This document shows, in pieces, positions 1 to 7,266 of a stretch of 29,515 nt of DNA; positions within the stretch are counted from its first letter, which is position 1; each line of letters starts with the position of its first letter. This DNA comes from JBFJVZ01 sp041623895 (GTDB lineage Bacteria; Planctomycetota; Planctomycetia; Pirellulales; Pirellulaceae). The notes below the pieces were generated by a model. It was not told where the DNA came from. It saw only the letters and a program-made list of their open reading frames with translations, and made no database searches. A program made the translations under genes and the position numbers. The stretch is from NCBI GenBank assembly GCA_041623895.1, contig JBFJVZ010000033.1:1-29515 (forward strand). Reading direction: 5' to 3'.

Positions 1-879
1 CAGTTTGGCGAGCATCTGTTGCGTTCCATAGCCGGGCACACCGTAGTTATAAGCGTGATACTTTGGCAACGACGCCGCGAATTGAGACGGAATCGTTTGA
101 TCGTCATTGGATCCTTCGCCGAACAAGAAAGAACAACCAAAGAAGACGGCGTAATCCTTCACTTTCGCCGGCTCGGGAATGGTCGTTGTTCGCCGTCCCG
201 CCCCGTCGTTGCTGTAGCGCACGTCCCAAACGGTTTGCTCATCAATGATCAAATGGCTGCGCACATCGGCATCCGGAACCAGGGCCGTGCCCAGTGTTTT
301 ATCCCAGCGAGTAAACTTGCCGGGATCCAAGTATCCGCCCTGGTGAACTTTTCTCGGACCCCCCGGCTGGGCACGGTTACGCAGGTAACTGACGCCTTCA
401 ACGGCAAGCAATAAAACTAGCGTGACCAATGCGAGTCCCGTTGCCGCCAGTGCGCCTTTGAACCATTTCCTGGCAATCAGTCTTCGCAGTCGGGCCGCGC
501 CGTCAAACGATCTGGACGGAATCATGATTGCCAGCGTCAATCCGTTGACCACGAGATTGAATAGCGAAACCGTCAGGAAACGCCCCTGAGAAAAACTGTG
601 CTCAGATGGAATCGTAAAAAACAGAATGGGGCACAGTATCAGGGCAATCACATACAGAGCTTTCCAATTACGCAGATCTGCGAGTTGCCATCTGCCTGCA
701 TCCAGTGCATTGATCGTGTGGTACCAGGTCGCAAAGCCCACGACCGCAAGCAACGCGCCGATTGGAATTTGCGCAGCAAAGGGGTGCCGCTCGTGCGTCC
801 ATGCGTCCCAAGCGAGACCAATTCGCAAAGCGACCACGTTGATCGCAATCATTGCCAAGCTGTGAATAAGTAAGGGCAC
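1..879 (-). CDS. Membrane-anchored SGNH/GDSL hydrolase, partial (C-terminus beyond window)
   Basis: An uninterrupted minus-strand frame of 293 codons runs off the left edge. GTG at 879 is the assumed start (the in-frame stop is at 895-897); ATG at 852 is an alternative. The first ~160 residues hold about five hydrophobic segments, the last being KGALAATGLALVTLVLLLAV. A soluble domain follows, with the sequence AVFFGCSFLFGEG near residue 250 and NYGVPGYGTQQML after it. These match block I (nucleophile Ser in GCSF) and the following Gly-rich block of SGNH/GDSL hydrolases from exopolysaccharide clusters. The catalytic Asp-His block lies outside the window. Family role: O-acyl esterase or acyltransfer on glycans; the substrate here is unknown. 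It follows the DUF5989 gene as the last visible member of the carbamoylation cassette and corresponds in position to sxtL. Confidence 0.8.
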   Translation of the reverse strand, partial: MPLLIHSLAMIAINVVALRIGLAWDAWTHERHPFAAQIPIGALLAVVGFATWYHTINALDAGRWQLADLRNWKALYVIALILCPILFFTIPSEHSFSQGRFLTVSLFNLVVNGLTLAIMIPSRSFDGAARLRRLIARKWFKGALAATGLALVTLVLLLAVEGVSYLRNRAQPGGPRKVHQGGYLDPGKFTRWDKTLGTALVPDADVRSHLIIDEQTVWDVRYSNDGAGRRTTTIPEPAKVKDYAVFFGCSFLFGEGSNDDQTIPSQFAASLPKYHAYNYGVPGYGTQQMLAKL

Positions 880-889
880 GGTTCGCAGC

Positions 890-987
890 GTCAGTTAGCA
901 GTCGACAGTCGGGAAAAGCCCGATAGCCGGGAAACGCTTGTCCCCTTTTCCAACAGGAAAAGCCTCAAAGCTGGCGACTGCCAACTC
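890..987. repeat. Inverted heptamer-repeat unit, copy 1
   Basis: The left arm gtcagttagcagt (890-902) continues with gacagtc, and the right arm gactgccaact (976-986) is its approximate inverse complement. The interior contains a 7-bp perfect hairpin, cttttcc/ggaaaag (945-951 and 956-962, loop aaca). It fills the gap between the DUF5989 gene and the SGNH gene and carries no ORF. It belongs to the same family as the units at 1664, 3944 and 15310. Confidence 0.6.
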
Positions 988-996
988 TCTACTTTC

Positions 997-1206
997 TTAG
1001 AACAACGTGTAGATGAAAGGTGCGGCGGCCGACCCGGACAGCAGCAGCAACGCGCCCATCAATAACATCACAATCAGAATCGGCGCGAGCCACCACTTCT
1101 TGTTCGTCTTCAGGAAGTCAATCAGCTCGCCAATCAGCGATTGTTGCGACGCTTCATCGGCAATTTTTGAGAATTCGTTTTCGTTATCAATCTGATTCAT
1201 TGTCAT
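997..1206 (-). CDS. DUF5989 family mini membrane protein (SxtK-position)
   Basis: This 69-aa protein has a polar, acidic N-terminus (residues 1-35), the sequence FLKTNKKWWLAPI, and a single transmembrane helix of about residues 42-60, ending SAAAPFIYTLF. The KKWW-hydrophobic stretch-APFIYTLF pattern is the hallmark I recognise for DUF5989 proteins, which are tiny and accompany carbamoyltransferases and SxtJ proteins. The biochemical function is unknown; a membrane tether or chaperone for the carbamoyltransferase is only a guess. ATG at 1206 and ATG at 1200 are both possible starts. It lies 39 nt downstream of the SxtJ-like gene and upstream of the SGNH hydrolase gene. Confidence 0.82.
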   Translation of the reverse strand: MTMNQIDNENEFSKIADEASQQSLIGELIDFLKTNKKWWLAPILIVMLLMGALLLLSGSAAAPFIYTLF

Positions 1207-1245
1207 AAATCCAGTAGAAGCCGGTTACGGAATTTCCGGCCATGA

Positions 1246-1656
1246 TCAAAACTGCTTGAGGTAACGGCGTGGATCTTGTTGTTGTGTTTTTTCGGTCCAA
1301 TAGCTCTCTGCATCAGGTTTCTTTAATTGCAGTGGGTCATGACCGAACGCACGGAGCAGCATGCCAAGCGGAGTGAATACAAGGCAAAATACCAGGAACA
1401 AAAGAAGCTGCGAAACAACCCAGCCAATCGGAAAGGCCAGGATCATCCAAGTGACGAAGATCGGTTTCAGTAGCCGTGGAAATACAAAGCCTGGTAAGCC
1501 GATCACAAAGGCAATTCCAAGCCAGATCCACGGCCACGTTTCCGTGCCTTGGTACTCCGAATAGCAACCGATGGCACCAAAAAATAGAATCCAGATTGCG
1601 GCAAACTGCCGAAGTGTTTTGGTGTCCGGGTTCCGCGGGATGTCAGAGAACTTCAT
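1246..1656 (-). CDS. SxtJ family membrane protein
   Basis: This 136-aa integral membrane protein has hydrophobic segments at about residues 15-32, 42-58, 63-80 and 82-100, followed by a polar tail rich in K, Q and D (KKPDAESYWTEK and on). The C-terminal pattern, a helix ending in GMLLRAFGHDPL followed by a W-containing tail, is characteristic of SxtJ-type proteins that follow O-carbamoyltransferases in saxitoxin and polysaccharide clusters. No enzymatic motif is visible and the function of the family is not established. ATG at 1656 is a clear start. Between it and the carbamoyltransferase gene lies a repeat-bounded insertion (1664-1952), which has probably split an originally contiguous operon. 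Confidence 0.8.
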   Translation of the reverse strand: MKFSDIPRNPDTKTLRQFAAIWILFFGAIGCYSEYQGTETWPWIWLGIAFVIGLPGFVFPRLLKPIFVTWMILAFPIGWVVSQLLLFLVFCLVFTPLGMLLRAFGHDPLQLKKPDAESYWTEKTQQQDPRRYLKQF

Positions 1657-1663
1657 GTAAAGA

Positions 1664-1952
1664 GTCGTCGGTTGGCAGTCGTCAGTTAGTTGGGTGACTG
1701 TTTGACGTTGCTGCGGATGGAGCGGATGAGTCCGTTAATCATGGCTGCGATTTCTTTTGTTTTGCTGCGCCAAAATTCGGCGACGTCATTGGCGATAAAG
1801 TTGACCTTTGCTCCCACGATTGCCTGAGTGCGAACTTCGCCACAGGATGCTCTGGCATAATCTAGGAACTTGCATTGATCAGCGGCCGTACTGCGTTCCA
1901 TTCCTTCGGCGATGTTGGATGGACTGCCAACTGACTACTGCCAACTGACTAC
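1664..1952. repeat. Inverted heptamer-repeat unit, copy 2, enclosing a truncated four-helix-bundle gene
   Basis: The left arm (1664-1694) contains gttggcagtcgtcagttag. The right arm (1922-1952) is a tandem inverse complement built from gactgccaact and gactact units. The arms face each other around the four-helix-bundle remnant. The stop codon of that ORF (1686-1688) lies in the left arm, and its 5' end is cut at the right arm. The unit separates the carbamoyltransferase gene from the sxtJ-like gene. Confidence 0.65.
1686..1919 (-). pseudogene. 5'-truncated four-helix-bundle protein (23S rRNA IVS-type)
   Basis: The frame reads SNIAEGMERS, then a helical region with FLDYARASCGEVRTQ and a C-terminal MINGLIRSIRS. 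This is the second half of the four-helix-bundle family (TIGR02436, proteins encoded by 23S rRNA intervening sequences), whose members normally have about 115-125 residues and a conserved SNIAEG core. About 45-50 N-terminal residues are missing. Immediately upstream of TCC (1919-1917) the sequence becomes the heptamer repeat, with an in-frame TAG a few codons further. An ATG at 1901 could still give a 71-aa product. It is most likely a remnant of a mobile or selfish unit. Confidence 0.7.
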
Positions 1953-1966
1953 TTTTTACTCCATCT

Positions 1967-3826
1967 TCAGTCGAGTGCGAATTGTGCCAAATGCTGTTCT
2001 CGTTCTTTGGCGGATTGTGATGTTTCGTTGTCCGTCTTTAACAACAGGCAATTCTCCAGTACTAACACGTCCATTTCGGTGGCCATGAAGCATTTGTAGG
2101 CGTCCGCGGGTGTGCACACGATCGGCTCGCCGCGGACATTGAAACTGGTGTTCACTAGCACCGGACAGCCGGTGGCAGCCAGGAAACCATCAAGCAAGCG
2201 ATGCAGTTTCGGATTGCGAATGTTGTCAACGGTTTGCAACCTTGCTGAGTAATCAACATGCGTGATCGCGGGGACTTCGCTGCGGGGAATATTCACACGC
2301 GCGCGCAAGTCATTGGCTTGCTCGAGCGTTTTTCGCTGCTGCTCCGTCAACGTGGTGCGTTTTTCGTCGGCTACCGGGGCAACGATCAGCATGTAGGGGC
2401 TATCATGCTGCGGGTCGATGGCAAACCACTCGGAAGCTTTCTCGCGCATCACGATCGGAGCGAAGGGTCGAAAGCTTTCACGATACTTGATCTTCAAGTT
2501 CATCACCGATTGCATCTTGGGTGATCTGGCATCACCGATGATGCTGCGGGCTCCCAAGGCCCGCGGGCCGTATTCCATTCGCCCTTGGAACCAACCCACC
2601 ACCTTGTCCTCTGTCAGCAATTGGACGACGCGATCGATCAGCTGCTGATCATCTTCATAAGCTGTGTAGTTAACTCCGGTTTCTTCCAGGAATTCCATCA
2701 CCTGCTGATTGCTGAACCCGGGACCGACCAGACTACCCTGTTGCGAGTCGGTGATCGTGGCGACCTCGCGTGGTTTGTTCAGCAATTGATGCCAAACGAA
2801 AATCGCTCCGCCCACCGCGCCGCCGGCATCGCCCGCCGCAGGTTGCACCCAAATGTTTTCAAAGGGTCCTTCACGAAGCAATCGACCGTTGGCCACACAG
2901 TTCAAGGCAACACCGCCGGCGAGAACCAAATTCTTCATGCCGGTGGAAGCGTGAATATGTTGGGCCGCGGCGAGCACGATTTCTTCGGTGACGACCTGCA
3001 CGCTGGCGGCCATGTCCATATGTTTTTGCTGGAGATCAGTTTCCGGTTTTCTCGGTGCCATGCCGAACAGCTTGCTAAAGCGATCATTGGTCATGGTCAG
3101 ACCCTGGCAGTAATTGAAATACTGCATGTCCATCCAGAAACTGCCATCGGCTTTGATGTTGATCAAGTGCTCGCGGATCTTGTCGGCGTAGACCGGTTTT
3201 CCGTAGGGAGCCAGGCCCATCAATTTGTACTCGCCGCTGTTGACCTTGAAGCCACAGTGATAGGTAAAGGCGGAGTACAGTAGGCCCAGCGAATGCGGAA
3301 ATGAAATCTCACCCTTCAGCTCGATCTTGTTGGCGCGACCGACGCCCCAGGCCGTCGTGCACCATTCACCGACACCGTCCAGCGTCAAGATTGCCGCTTC
3401 CTGAAACGGGCTGGGGAAGAAAGCGCTGGCGGCGTGACTTTCGTGATGCTCGGTGAACACCAACTTGGCCTTGGTGGCTCCCTCCATCGCTTTGCGAATA
3501 TCGCGGCTGATGAACAGTTTTTCTTTCAACCACACGGGAATCGCCATCACGAAGCTGCGAAAACCGGTGGGGGCAAACGCCAAATACGTTTCCAGCAACC
3601 GCTCAAATTTCACGAACGGTTTCTCATAGAACACGATGTAATCCAAGTCAGCCGCTGAGATTCCGCCTTCCTGCAGGCAATACTCGATCGCCTTGGTAGG
3701 GAAATTCGGATCGTGTTTCTTGCGTGTGAATCTTTCCTCCTGCGCAGCAGCGACGATACGGCCATCGACGACCAGAGCCGCCGCGCTATCGTGGTAGAAT
3801 GCAGAGATTCCGAGAATGGTAGTCAT
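1967..3826 (-). CDS. O-carbamoyltransferase, NodU/CmcH/SxtI family
   Basis: This is a 619-aa, full-length member of the family (usually about 550-620 aa). The N-terminal ASKHA/Kae1-like domain starts with ILGISAFYHDSAAALV and has the metal-binding HHESHA motif at residues 127-132, then an LDGVGEW segment. The C-terminal domain carries EYGPRALGARSI and FRPFAPIVM, which bind carbamoyl-adenylate in characterised relatives. Family reaction: carbamoyl phosphate plus ATP give carbamoyl-adenylate, then transfer to a hydroxyl, here presumably of a sugar in the polysaccharide. The start is ATG at 3826; no Shine-Dalgarno sequence is evident. A palindromic repeat upstream (3839-3944) may insulate it from the glycosyltransferase genes. 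It is followed by SxtJ, DUF5989 and SGNH genes. Confidence 0.93.
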   Translation of the reverse strand: MTTILGISAFYHDSAAALVVDGRIVAAAQEERFTRKKHDPNFPTKAIEYCLQEGGISAADLDYIVFYEKPFVKFERLLETYLAFAPTGFRSFVMAIPVWLKEKLFISRDIRKAMEGATKAKLVFTEHHESHAASAFFPSPFQEAAILTLDGVGEWCTTAWGVGRANKIELKGEISFPHSLGLLYSAFTYHCGFKVNSGEYKLMGLAPYGKPVYADKIREHLINIKADGSFWMDMQYFNYCQGLTMTNDRFSKLFGMAPRKPETDLQQKHMDMAASVQVVTEEIVLAAAQHIHASTGMKNLVLAGGVALNCVANGRLLREGPFENIWVQPAAGDAGGAVGGAIFVWHQLLNKPREVATITDSQQGSLVGPGFSNQQVMEFLEETGVNYTAYEDDQQLIDRVVQLLTEDKVVGWFQGRMEYGPRALGARSIIGDARSPKMQSVMNLKIKYRESFRPFAPIVMREKASEWFAIDPQHDSPYMLIVAPVADEKRTTLTEQQRKTLEQANDLRARVNIPRSEVPAITHVDYSARLQTVDNIRNPKLHRLLDGFLAATGCPVLVNTSFNVRGEPIVCTPADAYKCFMATEMDVLVLENCLLLKTDNETSQSAKEREQHLAQFALD

Positions 3827-3838
3827 GAGAGCAAGGAG

Positions 3839-3944
3839 CTAGTGCTGCTTCAAGTTAGTTTTTGTGTGCCGCGAAAAGGGGTCAGACCCGGGTCTGACCC
3901 CCTTTCGCTCGTTACCCACAAGTTCAATGTGGAAGCAGCACTAG
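3839..3944. repeat. Palindromic REP-like element with GGGGTCAGACCC core
   Basis: The outer perfect inverted repeats are ctagtgctgcttc (3839-3851) and gaagcagcactag (3932-3944). Inside is a perfect 24-bp palindrome (3878-3901) made of GGGGTCAGACCC followed by its complement. Read on the minus strand, the palindrome is followed by TTTT, so it could act as a weak intrinsic terminator upstream of the carbamoyltransferase gene. The GGGGTCAGACCC core resembles bacterial dispersed palindromes of the REP type. A shorter copy of the flanking unit lies at 5942-5985. Confidence 0.75.
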
Positions 3945-3995
3945 TTGGTAGTAGTCAGTTGGCAGTATGTCTACTTTATTCCGACGACTGACGAC
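3944..3995. repeat. Inverted heptamer-repeat unit, copy 3
   Basis: The left arm (3944-3967) contains gtagtcagttggcagt; the right arm (3982-3995) is cgacgactgacgac. It directly abuts the palindromic element on its left. The right arm supplies the last codons and the region of the stop of the glycosyltransferase gene ending at 3971. Confidence 0.55.
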
Positions 3996-5140
3996 GGTTT
4001 ACTTTCTTCTCGTGCCTGATCGATCACTTTTTGCAGGCAAGCAATATGTCGATCAATGTTATAGTGTTCGCGGATGTGTTGCCTTGCATTATTCCCCATC
4101 GATCGGCACAAATCAGGATCGCTCAGCAATCGGCACATTCGATTTGCCATGGAGTCGATATCCCGTTCTTCGACCAAAAAACCGGTTTCGCCTTCGATCA
4201 CCGAATGTACGATTCCCGCATGCCGCGTGGAGACAACAGGTAAGCCGGCCGCTTGTGCTTCCAGGATCGAGTTGGGCATGCCTTCGCAGTCACCGTAGGA
4301 TGTGGTTACCGAATGTTGGACGAACGCGCAAGCCTGTCCAAAACGCGGCAGCACTTGTTCGTGTGGCAGGGCACCAGTGAACTCGACTCGCGATTCCAGC
4401 TTCCAGGTTTTGACCAGGCTCTTACAGGCTTCCAGCAGTGGCCCATCGCCGACCATGACTAGCGAGGCCAGGGAGTCTCGCTCGGCAACCTGTTTGAACG
4501 CCATCAAGGTCAAGTAGGGAGCTTTGATATCCGCAAAGCGACCGACTGCCAGCAGCGTTTTTCGGTAGTCGGGATCGACGTCGTAAAAGTATTCGCGGGC
4601 ACCGTACGGGTTGTAAACGATCTTTGCTTCATCGGCCCCCATGTTCACCAGTGCCTCGGTCATCAGGTGTGACACGCTCAGTAACCGATACGCATAATCG
4701 AACATCGCCCGGTATCGCTCCAAGTACGGTTCCAGGCGAATTCCGTGATGAGCGTCGTGTCCGTGAAAATGAACCACAAGCGGCAGGTTTAGCTGTTTGG
4801 CGATCGGTGTGATGTCGGCGCCATTGAAACCGTACTCCGCCAGAATCACATCGATGTTCTTGTCGCGCACAAAGCCCGACATGTAGTCCAGCGCCCGTTC
4901 ATCTGACATTTCGTGCCTGGTCACGACGCGGTCGTAGATGAATTGAGGTAACGCTCGTTTTAGTTTTGCGACCAGCGGTCGACGACTGTGAAAGTAGCGG
5001 AGCGTCCGTCCATCACATTGATACTCGGGGTAATGGTTGTACAGAACGACGTTGCCACCACGCAGCCGTTCGACGTGTGCGCGAATGAAGGTTTCGCTCA
5101 GCTCCGGCTTGGAGCCTTTGATGATGCAGATCGTGCTCAT
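3971..5140 (-). CDS. Glycosyltransferase family 4
   Basis: This 389-aa GT-B enzyme has the N-terminal acceptor domain (IKGSKPELSETFIRAHVERL) and a C-terminal donor domain with AVGRFADIKAP (about 215), the sequence EFTGALPHEQV and the EGMPNSILEAQAAGLPVV motif (E-x7-E type) that positions the nucleotide sugar. The start pattern is typical of GT4 enzymes of exopolysaccharide clusters. Donor and linkage cannot be read from sequence. It acts in the cytoplasm on the lipid-linked chain. The last eight residues, PSSVVGIK, are encoded inside a heptamer repeat arm (3982-3995), so the original C-terminus has probably been replaced. The start is ATG at 5140, 27 nt after the methyltransferase gene. Confidence 0.88.
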   Translation of the reverse strand: MSTICIIKGSKPELSETFIRAHVERLRGGNVVLYNHYPEYQCDGRTLRYFHSRRPLVAKLKRALPQFIYDRVVTRHEMSDERALDYMSGFVRDKNIDVILAEYGFNGADITPIAKQLNLPLVVHFHGHDAHHGIRLEPYLERYRAMFDYAYRLLSVSHLMTEALVNMGADEAKIVYNPYGAREYFYDVDPDYRKTLLAVGRFADIKAPYLTLMAFKQVAERDSLASLVMVGDGPLLEACKSLVKTWKLESRVEFTGALPHEQVLPRFGQACAFVQHSVTTSYGDCEGMPNSILEAQAAGLPVVSTRHAGIVHSVIEGETGFLVEERDIDSMANRMCRLLSDPDLCRSMGNNARQHIREHYNIDRHIACLQKVIDQAREESKPSSVVGIK

Positions 5141-5167
5141 GAAGTAATCGGTTCGCTCAGCGAGAGC

Positions 5168-5929
5168 CTAATCGCCGGCCTGGAGTTTCTTATTGGGCAA
5201 CAAGGAATTCAGCCATGTGGGCAGCAAAGATGGACTGCTCGTGAGAGGTGGCTCCCTGCGGTGCACCGAAATTCGTTCGACAGCCTCAAAAACTTTCTCC
5301 TGTGATTGCCGAACCGCGACTTCACCTTGCCGGCGCTGGGGTGTCAAGATCGCACAACCCAGGCCCGACCACATCGATCCGGCTTCGGCCGTGTCATAGC
5401 TGCTGGCTGCATACAGCCCCGGGATGAAATCTATGTCGACCGATTGAACGAAGGGACATGCCTCCCAGGCAGCGGTAAGCATGCCGCGGCGACAGTTTGG
5501 GTTGAAGCTATCGTGCATCAGGATCACCATCGGTTGCCGCGGCTGGATCTGAAGGATCAGGTTCACATCGCTGCGGACGCCGGTCTCGGAATGGTCGCCA
5601 TCGACGAGGACAAATTCGGGACTCTGCTGTTTTGTGTTCAAATCATCGATGATGGCCGGCAAAGTTTCCCGCGAGTCTCCTGAGATGAATTCGACGTTGG
5701 GAAAGCGGCTGCCAAGTGTGTTTTTCAGCTCCGCATCGAGGTCAAGTGAGAGAACGCGATCCGAGTAATCCGCAATGACCTGCAGTGAACCGCCTTTATG
5801 CGTGCCGATTTCGATCGCTAAACTTGGTGTCAGTGACTTGAGAATCTGCACCATGATCAAACGCTCGCAGCGGGTCATTTGCCAGTGCAAATCGTATTTT
5901 CCGTCGTCAATCAGGTCATCGATATTCAT
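5168..5929 (-). CDS. Class I SAM-dependent methyltransferase, CmcI/cephalosporin-hydroxylase-like
   Basis: This 253-aa protein has motif I as AIEIGTHKGGS (about residues 38-48), the acidic end of strand 2 as VLSLDLD, and VLVDGDHSETGVRSD (about 106-120) followed by VILMHDS. The VDGDHSY-like motif is typical of the CmcI/Methyltransf_24 group, commonly found in O-antigen clusters as sugar O-methyltransferases. No target specificity can be inferred. The C-terminal ~50 residues (SLLPTWLNSLLPNKK) are poorly conserved-looking. It sits between two GT4 genes, with start ATG at 5929. The family name 'cephalosporin hydroxylase' is historical and does not imply that function. Confidence 0.82.
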   Translation of the reverse strand: MNIDDLIDDGKYDLHWQMTRCERLIMVQILKSLTPSLAIEIGTHKGGSLQVIADYSDRVLSLDLDAELKNTLGSRFPNVEFISGDSRETLPAIIDDLNTKQQSPEFVLVDGDHSETGVRSDVNLILQIQPRQPMVILMHDSFNPNCRRGMLTAAWEACPFVQSVDIDFIPGLYAASSYDTAEAGSMWSGLGCAILTPQRRQGEVAVRQSQEKVFEAVERISVHRREPPLTSSPSLLPTWLNSLLPNKKLQAGD

Positions 5930-5941
5930 GATGGCTTTGGC

Positions 5942-5985
5942 CTAGGGCTGCTTCGAGGTCAGTTCTTGTGTGCCTTTTGCTCGTT
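5942..5985. repeat. Short copy of the 3839 element, lacking the palindrome
   Basis: The sequence ctagggctgcttcgaggtc, followed by agttcttgtgtgcc and ttttgctcgtt, aligns base for base with the left half of the 3839-3944 element. The exception is a block of about 30 bp there (from 3871, including the GGGGTCAGACCC palindrome) that is absent here. It overlaps the 3' end of the GT4 gene and encodes its final residues QKAHKN. Confidence 0.6.
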
Positions 5986-7266
5986 CACGTTCTTGCGGGT
6001 CGCAGTCAGCGAGCGTTTGACTCGGCCCGCCAGCAGGCGAGATGATTGATAAAGCGACGTTGCCATCCCGTGATTCAGCGGCCGGGGATCCTCCGCCGCC
6101 AGGGCTGGATGAACGGGAGGCAGCTTGAATCGTCGCGGAAGGCGAATTGGTTTGGAGTTTGGCGATCCTGGGGCCAAGTCATGCAACAAGCTCGCCCATT
6201 GCTGCGTGCACACGTCCACGGAATTCTCTGTCTCGATTCGCTTTCGCGCAGCTTCCGACAGTCGTTGCCAGAGCGCGGGATCGTTTTGCAATCGCCGGAT
6301 TGCATCAATGAATCCGTCACCGCGGTCATCAACGACAAGTCCCGTGACCCCGTTTTCGACAAGTTCAGGAATCCCGCTTCGCATCTTCAGACACACTGGC
6401 ACCGCGCCGCAGGCCATCGCTTCCAGAATCGCGATCGGCAACCCTTCGTAGTCGGATAGCAGCACAATCACGTCGACATTCAGCAGCCGATTTTGGATTT
6501 CGTGACTATCGACGCGGCCGGCAAACTGAACCGCTAATCCTTGACCTTCAGTGGCCAAGATTGTTTCGACATTGCCGCGGTCCGGTCCGTCGCCAAAGAT
6601 TACCGCCGTTGTTGCGGGAATCTCTTTGACCATTCGGCAAAACGCGCGCGCCACGTCGGAAATACGTTTCTGTTCTTCGGCAAGCCGACCCACGTAGGCA
6701 ACACGCAACTGTGACGTGTCCCGCTGAACCCGCTGATTGGGCACGGGAACACCGTAGGGAATTCGCCGGACTGACGTGCTGGGGGCGTTTCTTGATTGCA
6801 CCTGCGATTGCAGAAGACGAGAAACAACGACCAGCGTCGAAACCGCATAACGTGAATCGCCAAACACGAACTCGTCTTGAACCCCGCGGTAAAACGCGTC
6901 ATCGGAATGCAAAACACCGACCGTCGGGATGCCGGCCGCGCGTGCCCAGCGACCCGCAAGCAGTGCCGGAACGACCAGGTTGGGGACAAAAACGTCGGGC
7001 CGCCTTTCAATCAGTTGCTGCAAAATCCAGGTGATTCGCGCCGGGCTGTCATCTCGGCAAACGATATCGGAGCAGCGGATGCCCTGATCACGAAGCCCCT
7101 CGAGCACAGGACCCGATCGACCCCAACAGAGGACCAGGCAGTGAGGCTCGATTCCATGCTCAACCATGGCCGGCAGCAACCGCAGAATCCAAGACGACGG
7201 CCCACCCACGTTGTGCGGAGAATCGTAGACGCAAAAGGTGGCCTTTGTCGTGTGGCCTGACATCAT
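5959..7266 (-). CDS. Glycosyltransferase family 4
   Basis: This 435-aa GT-B protein has a glycine-rich acceptor loop (SPHNVGGPSSWILRLLPAMV, about residues 15-34), VAYVGRLAEEQKR (about 188-200), a VIFGDGPDRG loop and the donor-site motif DYEGLPIAILEAMACGAVPV (about 281-300). The last ~70 residues form a basic tail that may contact membrane. The start is ATG at 7266, in ATGATGA overlapping the stop of the preceding GT4 gene, so the two are probably translationally coupled. The final codons lie in a short repeat (5942-5985). Sugar specificity is unknown. Confidence 0.9.
   Translation of the reverse strand: MMSGHTTKATFCVYDSPHNVGGPSSWILRLLPAMVEHGIEPHCLVLCWGRSGPVLEGLRDQGIRCSDIVCRDDSPARITWILQQLIERRPDVFVPNLVVPALLAGRWARAAGIPTVGVLHSDDAFYRGVQDEFVFGDSRYAVSTLVVVSRLLQSQVQSRNAPSTSVRRIPYGVPVPNQRVQRDTSQLRVAYVGRLAEEQKRISDVARAFCRMVKEIPATTAVIFGDGPDRGNVETILATEGQGLAVQFAGRVDSHEIQNRLLNVDVIVLLSDYEGLPIAILEAMACGAVPVCLKMRSGIPELVENGVTGLVVDDRGDGFIDAIRRLQNDPALWQRLSEAARKRIETENSVDVCTQQWASLLHDLAPGSPNSKPIRLPRRFKLPPVHPALAAEDPRPLNHGMATSLYQSSRLLAGRVKRSLTATRKNVNEQKAHKN

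Noticed and set aside
2585..3283. 232-codon plus-strand frame opposite the carbamoyltransferase gene
   Set aside because: It lies wholly antisense to a strongly recognised family gene and its translation shows no domain; it is a codon-bias shadow.
1664..3995. Insertion sequence with transposase
   Set aside because: The repeats look mobile, but no transposase, recombinase or target duplication is visible in the window.
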